A stretch of DNA of 25,657 nucleotides from JBKHXU01 sp046565865 (GTDB lineage: Bacteria; Pseudomonadota; Gammaproteobacteria; Acidiferrobacterales; Sulfurifustaceae). Positions 1 to 7,169 of this stretch are shown here, piece by piece. Below the pieces are notes generated by a model. It did not search any database. It saw only the letters and a program-made list of their open reading frames with translations, and was not told the DNA's origin. The stretch is taken from positions 1 through 25,657 of the forward strand of contig JBKHXU010000053.1 in assembly GCA_046565865.1 (NCBI GenBank). The letters are read 5' to 3'. Positions within the stretch are counted from its first letter, which is position 1. Every line of letters starts with the position of its first letter. Made by a program: the position numbers and the translations under genes.

Positions 1-32
1 TTGCCTCGTCGCCCCCGGCTCCTCGCAATGAC
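1..32 (-). repeat. Partial dispersed repeat of the GTCATTGCGAGG type
   Basis: Read on the minus strand, these bases begin GTCATTGCGAGGAGC and continue to GGCGACGAGGCAA. From memory, this matches an extragenic repeat seen in many bacterial genomes (GTCATTGCGAGGAGCG followed by AGCGACG and AGCAA). The window edge cuts it, so its far end and copy number cannot be judged. The assignment rests on recall, not on a search. Confidence 0.5.
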
Positions 33-101
33 AGCCAATCGTGGATGCCCGTGGGGCCCCCTTTATGGCGCGCCCGAGCCGAACGCTTCCGAGCGACCCG
101 A

Positions 102-330
102 GCCCTTTAGGGCGACGCCCAGGGATGGGCGTCGGTCGAGCGTCAGCGCAGGATGCGCTGTCGCTCGACCTCGAGGAGCGAGGCAGTGAGGATCGGGGGC
201 AGTCGCGCCATCGAGGGGCGTGCTTTCTTTTAGTCCCTTTTCTTCGCACGAGCAAAGACAAATTCGCCGGGAGCGAATTTGGACGCGCGGTTTTCCAGCG
301 CGCCCGTTAGGGCGAGGACCGGGACGGTCC
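102..330 (+). repeat. Cluster of perfect hairpins with GGA in the loop
   Basis: On the plus strand, successive perfect inverted repeats are visible. 113-134 has a 9-bp stem and GGGA loop. 134-170 has a 9-bp outer stem, a T:T mismatch, a 7-bp inner stem and a GGA loop. 260-280 has an 8-bp stem and CGGGA loop. 316-330 has a 6-bp stem and GGA loop. A 4-bp GCCC/GGGC hairpin precedes them at 102-113. Stem sequences differ, but GGA recurs in the loop. This may be a composite of extragenic palindromes. A structured RNA is a less likely alternative, because I see no clear promoter or T-tract terminator for it. Confidence 0.6.
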
Positions 331-348
331 GAGTCAAAGGAACCTGCC

Positions 349-365
349 GTGGGTCAGCCACCCAC
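349..365 (-). terminator. Weak candidate terminator hairpin after the glycan operon
   Basis: A perfect 6-bp stem (GTGGGT pairing with ACCCAC, 5-nt loop) lies about 50 bp past the stop of the last minus-strand glycan gene. No U-tract follows it on the minus strand, so it is not a canonical intrinsic terminator. I list it only as the nearest candidate for the operon's end. Confidence 0.2.
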
Positions 366-413
366 AAGTACATTTATTACATCGACAACCGCGCCGGTAG
401 GCGCTCGACCACC

Positions 414-1511
414 TCACCCCGCCACCCTCTTCCCCCAGTCGTACCCCATCACCTCTAGCGCCGTCGCGCTCACCTGTTCCGCCGTCACACCCGTGGCACA
501 GCCGTGTCCGATCGGACACACCTCGTGACTGCACGGCCGGCACGCGACCGGCGCGTGCACGGCGCGATGACGTTCGTGGTCGCGCGGCGCCCAGCGTGCC
601 GGGTCGGAACCTGAGTACACCACGACGCTCGGTACGCACAGCGCGGCCGCGAGGTGGCTGATGCCGGTGTCGTTGCAGACAACCAGGCGCGCGCCGGTAT
701 AAAGGGCAGCGAGCACGCCGATCGGCGTCTGGCCGCAGACATTGATAGCGCCGGTGTGCATCGCGCGGGCGACGGTTTGGACGATGAGCTGTTCCTCGTT
801 CGTACCAGTCAGCACCACGCGCAGGCCTTGGGTCGCCAAGATATCGGCGACGGCGGCGAAGCGTTCCGGCAACCAGCGGCGCGAGGCCTGGCGCGCACCG
901 ACGTGGATGCACACGTATTCGCCGGGGCGCAGTCCGTAGGCGACGCGCAGGCGCGCGAGTTACTTCCATTCGGAACCGTGCATAGGAAACTCAAGCGTAT
1001 CGCCGCGCGTCGGCGCGCCGAGCGCCGCGATCAGGCGCAACAGGCGGTGGGTTTCGGTCCCCTCTTCCGGATACGGTATGAAATGCGAATCCGTCACCGG
1101 TTTATCCGGCGGATAAAATCCGGCCATGCGCCGCGCGCCGATGCCGCGCACGATCGCGTTGGTGATGCGGCCGCTACCGTGCAGTTGCAGTGCAAGATCA
1201 AATCGACGCGCCTGCATGTCACGATAGAACGCGTCGAGGCCGGCGATGTCGGTCGCTTGTTCCGGCATGCCCGGTGCACCGGGGAAGGCGATGAAATCGT
1301 CGATGTATTGGCGAAAGCGTTGCGCGAATTCGGTCGCCCACGGCAAACCGATCAAGGTGATTTGCGCCGCCGGCGCCGCCGCCCGCAAGGCGCGTAGCGC
1401 CGGCACCGCACATAACAAATCGCCGAACTGCAGCGCGCGAAACACCGCAATGCGCCGGCTCCCGGCAAGATCGAGCGCGTCGAGTGGCGCGCCATGGGTT
1501 TCGGTGGTCAC
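414..1511 (-). pseudogene. GT9 heptosyltransferase-like gene broken by an in-frame TAA
   Basis: Both halves of a glycosyltransferase family 9 protein lie in one reading frame. The N-terminal half has the family opening (RALQFGDLLCAVPALRALR) and QLHGSG. The C-terminal half has HVGARQASRRW and the nucleotide-sugar site CNDTGISHLAAAL. A TAA codon at 962-960 separates them after residue 183, with no shift of frame, and the sequence beyond it (LARLRVAYGLRPGEY) continues the expected alignment. Without the stop the protein would be about 365 residues, a normal GT9 length. The GTG start at 1511 follows a GGAG ribosome site, 26 nt past the radical SAM stop, so this is the operon's last gene. A GTG at 914 could in principle start the C-terminal half separately. 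The lesion may be a true pseudogenising mutation or a base error. Confidence 0.8.
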
Positions 1512-1537
1512 GATGACTCCATTTTTTTATTCCTTGG

Positions 1538-2539
1538 CTAAAAGGTCCCGCGATACACCGAACAACTGCGACATATCGCCGGCGGCGTGTCGGATTCGAG
1601 TGCTTGGCGGAACGAACGGTAGTCGGCGCCGTTCCATACCTCGTCGATGCCATGCTCGGTTACGCTTCCAAGCTGCGCGCGGTCCGGTGTGCCCACCATG
1701 CAGCACGGCATCACCTCGCCGCGATAACTGATATACGGTCCGCGCCACGGCCAGTCGCAACGCGCGGCGCCGCGGGTCGGCGTCGCGCGCGGCACGGTGC
1801 GCGGCAACCGCAGCTCGATCGCGAGCCGCTCGGCTTCGTACCTGGCCTCGGCGAAGGAATACTCAACGCTTGCGGCGTCCGAAGCTTGCAGCCCTTGCGC
1901 GGCGATAAAGTCCCGCATCGGACGATACTGCGCCGGTAGCGTCGCCTCGTCGAAGTCGTGACATAGATACTGCACGAACATCTGCGTCACGCCGTGTGCG
2001 CTCGCAAGGCGCACTAACGCCGGTAGCTCATCGATGTTCTGACGCATTAAGACCACCACCAGGCGCACGTGCGGCAACTCGCTTCCGCGCGCCGCGCGCG
2101 CCTGCATCAGCGTCTGCAAATGGCGCTGCACCCGCGAGAACTTGGCGCGCTCACGGATGCGTTCGTAGACCGCGGGCGTGGCCGCGTCGAGCGAGACGTG
2201 CAGTTCGTAAAGACCGCTATCGACCAACTGCCGCGCCCGGCGCTCGGAAAGCAGCGTGAGGTTGCTGTTGGTGGAAACGCGCACACCGCGTGCGGTTGCG
2301 TACTCCACCATTTTGAAAAATTCCGGATGCATCAGCGGCTCTCCCATGCCCTGCAGCTGCAGCGTGCGCAGCCCCGGCAACTGGTCCAACAGACGTTGGA
2401 ACTCCGCGAACGGCATGAACGCAAGCGGTCCATGCGGCGGCCCGGTCGGGCGAAACTGCACCGGACACATCTGACACCGCAGATTGCACTGACCGACCGG
2501 CTCGATCTGCGCGAACGTGATTGCCGTCGCCGCCGTCAT
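1538..2539 (-). CDS. Radical SAM/SPASM domain protein in the glycan operon
   Basis: This 333-residue protein carries the radical SAM 4Fe-4S motif CNLRCQMC (Cys18, Cys22, Cys25). A GMGEPLMHPEFF segment follows, typical of the SAM-binding barrel, and then a Cys-rich SPASM-like tail (RCDWPW, PCCMVG, CRSCSVY) that should hold one or two auxiliary clusters. Known SPASM enzymes mostly modify peptides or do other radical chemistry. In a glycan operon this one may modify a sugar, but the substrate cannot be read from sequence. The ATG at 2539 is chosen because it overlaps the preceding GT2 stop as ATGA and sits just before the barrel. A longer upstream extension would only read through the GT2 gene. 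Confidence 0.85.
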   Translation of the reverse strand: MTAATAITFAQIEPVGQCNLRCQMCPVQFRPTGPPHGPLAFMPFAEFQRLLDQLPGLRTLQLQGMGEPLMHPEFFKMVEYATARGVRVSTNSNLTLLSERRARQLVDSGLYELHVSLDAATPAVYERIRERAKFSRVQRHLQTLMQARAARGSELPHVRLVVVLMRQNIDELPALVRLASAHGVTQMFVQYLCHDFDEATLPAQYRPMRDFIAAQGLQASDAASVEYSFAEARYEAERLAIELRLPRTVPRATPTRGAARCDWPWRGPYISYRGEVMPCCMVGTPDRAQLGSVTEHGIDEVWNGADYRSFRQALESDTPPAICRSCSVYRGTF

Positions 2540-3669
2540 CCGAGGAACACCACGCGAAACCGTGCCGCCCCAACAAGCCGCCAGAAAACGGCAATGGGCG
2601 GAATTAGTGCTGACGTCAATGCCATTTCCATGACATGCATGGGGCGACGCGATGTATCGCGCAGGCGCGCGCGAAAAAATTGCAACGTCAGCAACAGCCA
2701 GACCAAACCGGCGCCAGCGCCGAGCCACGGGCGCGTGGTAGAGAGCGCGACCAGCAGCAGCGCGAGCGAGGTGAGGATCGCGTAGTAACGCCACGGCGGT
2801 GCGGCGCGGATGCAGCGTCGATACAGCGCGCGATGCTTTTTGTAGAGCAGTGCATCGAATAAGATTTTGCGCTGCTGGCGCAAACTAGCGCCCCACCGCG
2901 CCGGACGCACCGGGTGCACCACCACCGCCTGCGGCGCCGCCGCCACCGCGTAGCCATGTTCGAGCAGCGTGAAATAAAGATCACTGTCCTCGCGCCAAGC
3001 GGCGGTGAATGCCTCGTCGAGCCCGCCGATGTCGATCAATGCCGCGCGCCGACAAAAGCAATTGGCGGTTACGAACCCCGCCGATTGCAATCCCGCGGCG
3101 TCGCGTTCGTAGTCCGTCGGATCGGGCGGCAGCGGCACGATGATGCGACCCCACACTGCTGCCACACCCCCTCCCATCCCCTCCCCCGCTTCGCGCGGGG
3201 CGAGCCGGGGAAGCGCAAACGGTTCGGTGGACCGTTTGCCCGGTGAGCGGGGAACCACGGATGGTTCCCCTGGACTTTTCTGCGGAGCAGGAAGCGGAGC
3301 AGAAAAGGTTAGGGTGGGGGCATCTGTCTCGAGCGCCGCGAGTCCCGATCGCAGCCAATCCGGTTCCGGCACACAATCGTCGTCGGTGAAGGCGATGACC
3401 TCGGCGCGCGCCGCCCACGCGCCGGCATTGCGCGCGGCGGCTGGGCCGTGGTGTTCGGTGACCGCGACATAACGAATGGCGGGGCTATCGACCGATGCAT
3501 GCGCGCGCGCCGCGACCAGTTGGCGCGTGCGCGCGTCGTTGCCGTCGTCGGCGACGACGATCTCGTACGCATCGGCGCCCAGATCCTGGGCGCAAAGCGC
3601 CGTCAGACACCGATCAAGCAAGTGCGGGCGACGATACGTGGGAACGACGATGGAAACGCAAAGTGCCAT
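2536..3669 (-). CDS. Membrane-anchored GT2 glycosyltransferase with in-frame repeat insertion
   Basis: This 377-residue GT2 (GT-A fold) enzyme opens with CVSIVVPTYRRP, has the metal/sugar-binding DDD at about residues 96-98 and the acceptor-side motif WREDSDLYF at about 226-233. The C-terminal third carries hydrophobic stretches (about 297-330 and 349-366), so it is probably held at the inner membrane. The ATG at 3669 precedes the first beta strand directly and overlaps the carbamoyltransferase gene's end by 56 bp. Residues 117-168, between the two catalytic motifs, are Pro/Gly/Arg-rich, unlike the rest, and coincide with a palindromic DNA repeat whose length is a multiple of three. Donor and acceptor are unknown. 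Whether the enzyme is active with this insertion is uncertain. Confidence 0.85.
   Translation of the reverse strand: MALCVSIVVPTYRRPHLLDRCLTALCAQDLGADAYEIVVADDGNDARTRQLVAARAHASVDSPAIRYVAVTEHHGPAAARNAGAWAARAEVIAFTDDDCVPEPDWLRSGLAALETDAPTLTFSAPLPAPQKSPGEPSVVPRSPGKRSTEPFALPRLAPREAGEGMGGGVAAVWGRIIVPLPPDPTDYERDAAGLQSAGFVTANCFCRRAALIDIGGLDEAFTAAWREDSDLYFTLLEHGYAVAAAPQAVVVHPVRPARWGASLRQQRKILFDALLYKKHRALYRRCIRAAPPWRYYAILTSLALLLVALSTTRPWLGAGAGLVWLLLTLQFFRARLRDTSRRPMHVMEMALTSALIPPIAVFWRLVGAARFRVVFLG
3166..3321. repeat. Palindromic repeat inserted in frame within the GT2 gene
   Basis: About 156 bp (52 codons) are bounded by C-rich (CCCCCTCCCATCCCC) and G-rich (GTTAGGGTGGGGG) ends that form an imperfect terminal inverted repeat. 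Inside are CCCCGC/GCGGGG (3184-3200), AAACGGT/ACCGTTT (3217-3237), a perfect 9-bp stem with CGGA loop (GGGGAACCA/TGGTTCCCC, 3249-3270) and CTTTTCTGC/GCAGAAAAG (3275-3307). The ends resemble extragenic palindromes common in GC-rich proteobacteria; that is from memory. The exact boundaries are estimates. Confidence 0.75.
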
Positions 3670-5395
3670 GAGTGATGTCCGATTTCTGTACGATGAACGG
3701 CCCGATGACCAACGCATCGAGCGGTGAGGTGCAAAAGCATTCGACCGCGTCGCGCGGCGTGCGCACGATCGGTTCGCCGCGGGTGTTGAACGAGGTGTTG
3801 ACCAACACCGGCACGCCGGTGCGTTTGGCGAACGCCTTGATCAGGTCGTAGTACACGGGGTGCTGCGATCGGCGCACGGTCTGCACGCGTGCGGTGCCGT
3901 CGACATGCGTCACCGCCGGTATCTGCGCCCGGCGTTCCGGCCGCACCTCGTACACGAACAACATGAACGGCGACTCGCGACAACCGGCGAACCAGTCGTC
4001 CGCCGTCTCCTCCAACACCACCGGCGCCACCGGGCGGAAATCCTCGCGGTCCTTGATCTCGTTCAAGCGCGCCTGCATGTCGCGCGGGATCGGCGACGCC
4101 AGGATCGAGCGCCCGCCGAGGGCGCGCGGTCCGTACTCCATGCGTCCCTGGAACCACCCGATGATCGCCCCCTGCGCCAGCAGTGCCGCGACCTCGTCGA
4201 TCTTGTGCCAACGCCGATACCGCAGGCGCGACCATTTGAGAAACTGCTCGATCTCGCCCTCGTCGTAATCCGGGCCCAACAACGCGTGCTCCATCACGTA
4301 GTGGCGCGCGTCGTCCGCGCGTTCGCGCGCGTCGATATAGAGCGCCGCGCCCATCGCGGTACCGGCCTCGCCGGATGCCGGTTGTACCCAGATGCGCTTG
4401 AACGGGCCGCGGCGCAACAGGCGACCGTTCAACACGCAGTTCAGCGCCACGCCGCCGGCCATGCAGAGCGAATCGTGTCCGGTCTGCGCGTGCAACCAGT
4501 CGGCCATGCCGTACACCGCCTCTTCCAAGACCTGTTGCAACGAACTCGCGAGATCGAAATGCTCGGTCGTGAAGGGCGCACCGCGCGCGCGGGCCGGACC
4601 AAAGTGCTCGCTCAAGTCGACCGGCGTCACGCAATAACCGCCGGCGCCGTCGCTGCAGAGCACGCGGCGAAACGTCGACGCAAAGCGCGGGTTGCCGTAC
4701 GAGGCGAGCGCCATCACCTTGTATTCGTCGGAGGAATGCAGGAATCCCAAGTGCCGCGTCACTTCCTCGTACAAGAGTCCGAGCGAATTCGGCAGCTCGA
4801 TAGCCCGAATACGCTCCATGCGTTTGCCGCTGCCGTGGCCATAGCTCGTGGTCGTGCGTTCGCCGCGTCCGTCCATGGTGAGGATCGCCGCCTCGCGATA
4901 CGGGCTCGGTAAAAACGCGCTGGCCTCGTGCGTCAAATGATGATCCACGAAATGCCATTGATAACGGCGCGACTTGGCGCGCAGCCGCTCGCCCAAGTGG
5001 TGCGGCGCGCCCCCGGCGAGTTGCCGCGGGGCGTTGACGATATAGCTCAAGAACAGCGGGTCCCACGGCGATTGCGTCGGGTCGCTCTGCGCCGTCGCGC
5101 TCGGTTCGAGCGGCAGCTCCAAACGCTCGGTTCCGGGCGGCAGCAATTGATACGGATCGTACGAATACGCCACGTGGTCGACATCGTCGAGCGTGATATC
5201 GGCCACGCTCAAGCAATAGTCGATGGCATGAAACGGCAACTCCCACGCCGCAAACGGCACCGGCCGTTTCGCGTGCTTGATGCGGGTGAAGCGCTCCTCC
5301 TCCGCCGCCGCCAACACGCGACCGTCGCGCACGAGACACGCGGCCGAATCGTGATAGGCAGCATTGATGCCGAGCGTATAGGCAGCGCGCTTCAT
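3614..5395 (-). CDS. NodU/CmcH-family carbamoyltransferase
   Basis: This 593-residue protein matches O-carbamoyltransferases of the NodU/CmcH/TobZ family in length and order. The N-terminal Kae1-like domain opens with INAAYHDSAACLV (His15, Asp16), then DHHLTHEASAF (about 151-161), ILTMDGRGER and SSDEYKVMALASYG. MAGGVALNCVLNGRLL (about 312-327) follows. The YrdC-like C-terminal part has FQGRMEYGPRALGGRSIL (about 415-432), DREDFRPVAP and VNTSFNTRGEPIV. The family uses carbamoyl phosphate and ATP to carbamoylate a sugar hydroxyl. Pseudomonas aeruginosa LPS core carries a 7-O-carbamoyl heptose, so heptose is a reasonable but inferred substrate here. The ATG at 5395 overlaps the upstream GT9 stop as ATGA. 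Of the genes in the operon, this one has the clearest enzymatic class. Confidence 0.93.
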   Translation of the reverse strand: MKRAAYTLGINAAYHDSAACLVRDGRVLAAAEEERFTRIKHAKRPVPFAAWELPFHAIDYCLSVADITLDDVDHVAYSYDPYQLLPPGTERLELPLEPSATAQSDPTQSPWDPLFLSYIVNAPRQLAGGAPHHLGERLRAKSRRYQWHFVDHHLTHEASAFLPSPYREAAILTMDGRGERTTTSYGHGSGKRMERIRAIELPNSLGLLYEEVTRHLGFLHSSDEYKVMALASYGNPRFASTFRRVLCSDGAGGYCVTPVDLSEHFGPARARGAPFTTEHFDLASSLQQVLEEAVYGMADWLHAQTGHDSLCMAGGVALNCVLNGRLLRRGPFKRIWVQPASGEAGTAMGAALYIDARERADDARHYVMEHALLGPDYDEGEIEQFLKWSRLRYRRWHKIDEVAALLAQGAIIGWFQGRMEYGPRALGGRSILASPIPRDMQARLNEIKDREDFRPVAPVVLEETADDWFAGCRESPFMLFVYEVRPERRAQIPAVTHVDGTARVQTVRRSQHPVYYDLIKAFAKRTGVPVLVNTSFNTRGEPIVRTPRDAVECFCTSPLDALVIGPFIVQKSDITHGTLRFHRRSHVSSPALA

Positions 5396-6525
5396 CGCAG
5401 CCCTTCGCCCACGGGCAGTGTGAGGTCGCGGCGCCGCGTCGGGCGAACCGTTACCAGGTCCAGCGCGGCATTCACCACGGCTTCCGGCGGGACGCGACGC
5501 AAGCAGTCGTGATGACCTTGGGGGCAGATGCTTTTGTAGCAGTGCTTGCACGGCACGTCGTGGTACAGCACCCGGCTGTCCACCATCCACGGCATGTGTT
5601 GCAGGTTAGTAAGCGCGTAGAGCACGACCACCGGGGTGCCGACCGCGGCGGCGATGTGTGCCGGACCGGTGTTGTTCACAATCACCACCGGCACCATGTC
5701 GATAAGCGCACAAAGCGCCGGCAGATCGAGACGTCCGGGGGCGGAGTGCGACGGCGTTCCCATCAGCGCGCGGATGTGTTCGATCAACGCCGTCTCGCCG
5801 GCGCTGCCGGTAAACACGATTTGCCAGCCGTAACGTCGCACCAATGTACGCGCCACCTGCGCGTAGGTCTCCGCGGGGTAGCGGCGGGACGGCGCGCTCG
5901 CGCCGGGATGAATGACGACCCACGGCGTACGGGTATCGATATGCGCGCTGTCTAAAAACAGTTGCGCGCGGGCGTGCGCCTCCGGTGGCAGCGCCAATGC
6001 GAGCGGTAGATCGTCGGACGCCGCGCCTACGTGCGCGACCAGGTCCAACTGCCGACGCACCTCGTGGCGCATCAACGATTGTGGCTCGGGCTCCGGAATC
6101 CAGTCCGTCAACAGCTGATACGGATTCTCGCGCGAGTGCGCGAGCCGACGCGGAATGTCGGCGAGGCGACATAAGAACGCCGCCGCCCACGGATTCTGGC
6201 TGTACACGGTGAATATCGCCGCGGCATCGAACTTGCCGGCGCGTAGTCGTTCGATGATGGCGTGGTCGGCATCGGCCGCGATGCGTCCGCTCGCCCGCAT
6301 CCACGGCGCTTGATACACGATCACATCGTCGATGTCCGGTACCAGGCGCGCGATCTTGGCCCCGGCGGCGGACGTGAGCAACGTCAGGTGTCGCCCGCGT
6401 TTCGCGCGCTTTAACGCTCGCAGCGCGGGCGTCGTCATCAGCAGATCGCCGACGGCGTCCAGTCGCACCGCCAACACGCGACGCGCATTGGTCCAATCGG
6501 TGTGGCGCATCGGATCGTGGGTCAT
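5392..6525 (-). CDS. GT9 heptosyltransferase-like glycosyltransferase
   Basis: This complete 377-residue GT9 protein opens with RVLAVRLDAVGDLLMTTPALRALK, the family's N-terminal Rossmann signature. Its C-terminal half has VIHPGASAPSRRYP and the donor-site motif NNTGPAHIAAAVGTPVVVLY. A Cys/His-rich tail (CKHCYKSICPQGHHDCLRRV) recurs in relatives from similar clusters. Family members such as WaaC, WaaF and WaaQ transfer heptose from ADP-heptose to LPS core on the inner membrane's cytoplasmic face. Start (6525) and stop both form ATGA overlaps with neighbours, so translation is probably coupled. I cannot assign WaaC or WaaF, because relatives outside the canonical waa cluster have varied acceptors. 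Confidence 0.9.
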   Translation of the reverse strand: MTHDPMRHTDWTNARRVLAVRLDAVGDLLMTTPALRALKRAKRGRHLTLLTSAAGAKIARLVPDIDDVIVYQAPWMRASGRIAADADHAIIERLRAGKFDAAAIFTVYSQNPWAAAFLCRLADIPRRLAHSRENPYQLLTDWIPEPEPQSLMRHEVRRQLDLVAHVGAASDDLPLALALPPEAHARAQLFLDSAHIDTRTPWVVIHPGASAPSRRYPAETYAQVARTLVRRYGWQIVFTGSAGETALIEHIRALMGTPSHSAPGRLDLPALCALIDMVPVVIVNNTGPAHIAAAVGTPVVVLYALTNLQHMPWMVDSRVLYHDVPCKHCYKSICPQGHHDCLRRVPPEAVVNAALDLVTVRPTRRRDLTLPVGEGLR

Positions 6526-7169
6526 GTGCGCAGGGGGCCGCCGCTATTCGGCGCAACGCGGCGCATCATGCGCACACCCGGTCGGCACTTGTCGCTCATG
6601 CTGTCCAGCGTGTCGATTTCCTCGATACAGCGCGCGGCCTCGGCCAGATCCCGCGCGCGACAGCTCGGTTCACGAAACGGACCGCGCTTCCATTCGGTTT
6701 CGTTGCCGTTGTCGAGCAGCACGGTACGGCAACCGGCATGCGCGCCGGCTTCGACGTCGTTCAAAATATCGCCGATGAGCCAGGACTGATGCAGGTCGAT
6801 GTCATGAATGTACGCGGCCGTAAACAGCAGGCCGGGCTCCGGCTTGCGGCAGCGGCAGTGCATGGCATATCGCCGCGACCTGCCGGCCGGGTCGTGCGGG
6901 CAGTAATAAAAACCGGCCAACTGCACCGAGCTTTCGGCGAGCAACGCACGCAAGTGCCTTACGGCGGCGTCGAGCGCGGTTTCCGTGAAATGCCCGAGGG
7001 CAATGCCCGGCTGGTTGGATACACCGATTAATAAGTAGCCCAGTCGCTGCAACCGTTGCAGGCCGCGCACGGCGCCGGCGGTCAAGCGTATCCGCTGCGG
7101 GTCGACGTTGTACGGCACGTCCTCGATCAAGGTGCCATCTTTATCGATGAATACCGCCTTCGCGCTCAC
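6522..7169 (-). CDS. HAD-IIIA phosphatase, GmhB-like (heptose bisphosphate phosphatase)
   Basis: This 215-residue HAD phosphatase has motif I as FIDKDGTL (nucleophile Asp9, acid/base Asp11), motif II in GVSNQPG, motif III KPEPG, and motif IV GDILNDVEAG. A CPH...CRC arrangement matches the zinc loop of GmhB (D-glycero-D-manno-heptose 1,7-bisphosphate phosphatase). GmhB removes the C7 phosphate between the two reactions of HldE, which is encoded just across the divergent region, so the role fits. The start is GTG at 7169, overlapping the SDR stop as GTGA. It places the nucleophile at residue 9, as expected; longer readings run into the SDR gene. The C-terminus is some 25 residues longer than E. 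coli GmhB. Confidence 0.88.
   Translation of the reverse strand: MSAKAVFIDKDGTLIEDVPYNVDPQRIRLTAGAVRGLQRLQRLGYLLIGVSNQPGIALGHFTETALDAAVRHLRALLAESSVQLAGFYYCPHDPAGRSRRYAMHCRCRKPEPGLLFTAAYIHDIDLHQSWLIGDILNDVEAGAHAGCRTVLLDNGNETEWKRGPFREPSCRARDLAEAARCIEEIDTLDSMSDKCRPGVRMMRRVAPNSGGPLRT

Larger units (their letters stand above)
1..413. other. Gene-free flank rich in short palindromes
   Basis: No convincing gene lies in this stretch beyond the end of the minus-strand glycan operon. Short open frames exist on the plus strand, but they run through hairpin after hairpin and resemble no protein family I recognise. The stretch holds the end of a dispersed repeat (1-32), a run of perfect hairpins (102-330) and one further hairpin (349-365). 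The composition suggests extragenic repeat DNA accumulated beyond the operon's end. Confidence 0.6.

Noticed and set aside
41..310. 89-codon plus-strand open frame in the left flank
   Set aside because: It reads straight through several perfect hairpins and part of a repeat, has Arg/Pro/Ser-biased composition and no recognisable domain.
3860..4912. Plus-strand frame antisense to the carbamoyltransferase
   Set aside because: It lacks any domain pattern, while the opposite strand encodes a full-length NodU/CmcH-type enzyme.
3603..5339. Overlapping 578-codon minus-strand frame in the carbamoyltransferase region
   Set aside because: It is Arg/Gly-rich, in a different frame from the conserved motifs, and is a shadow.
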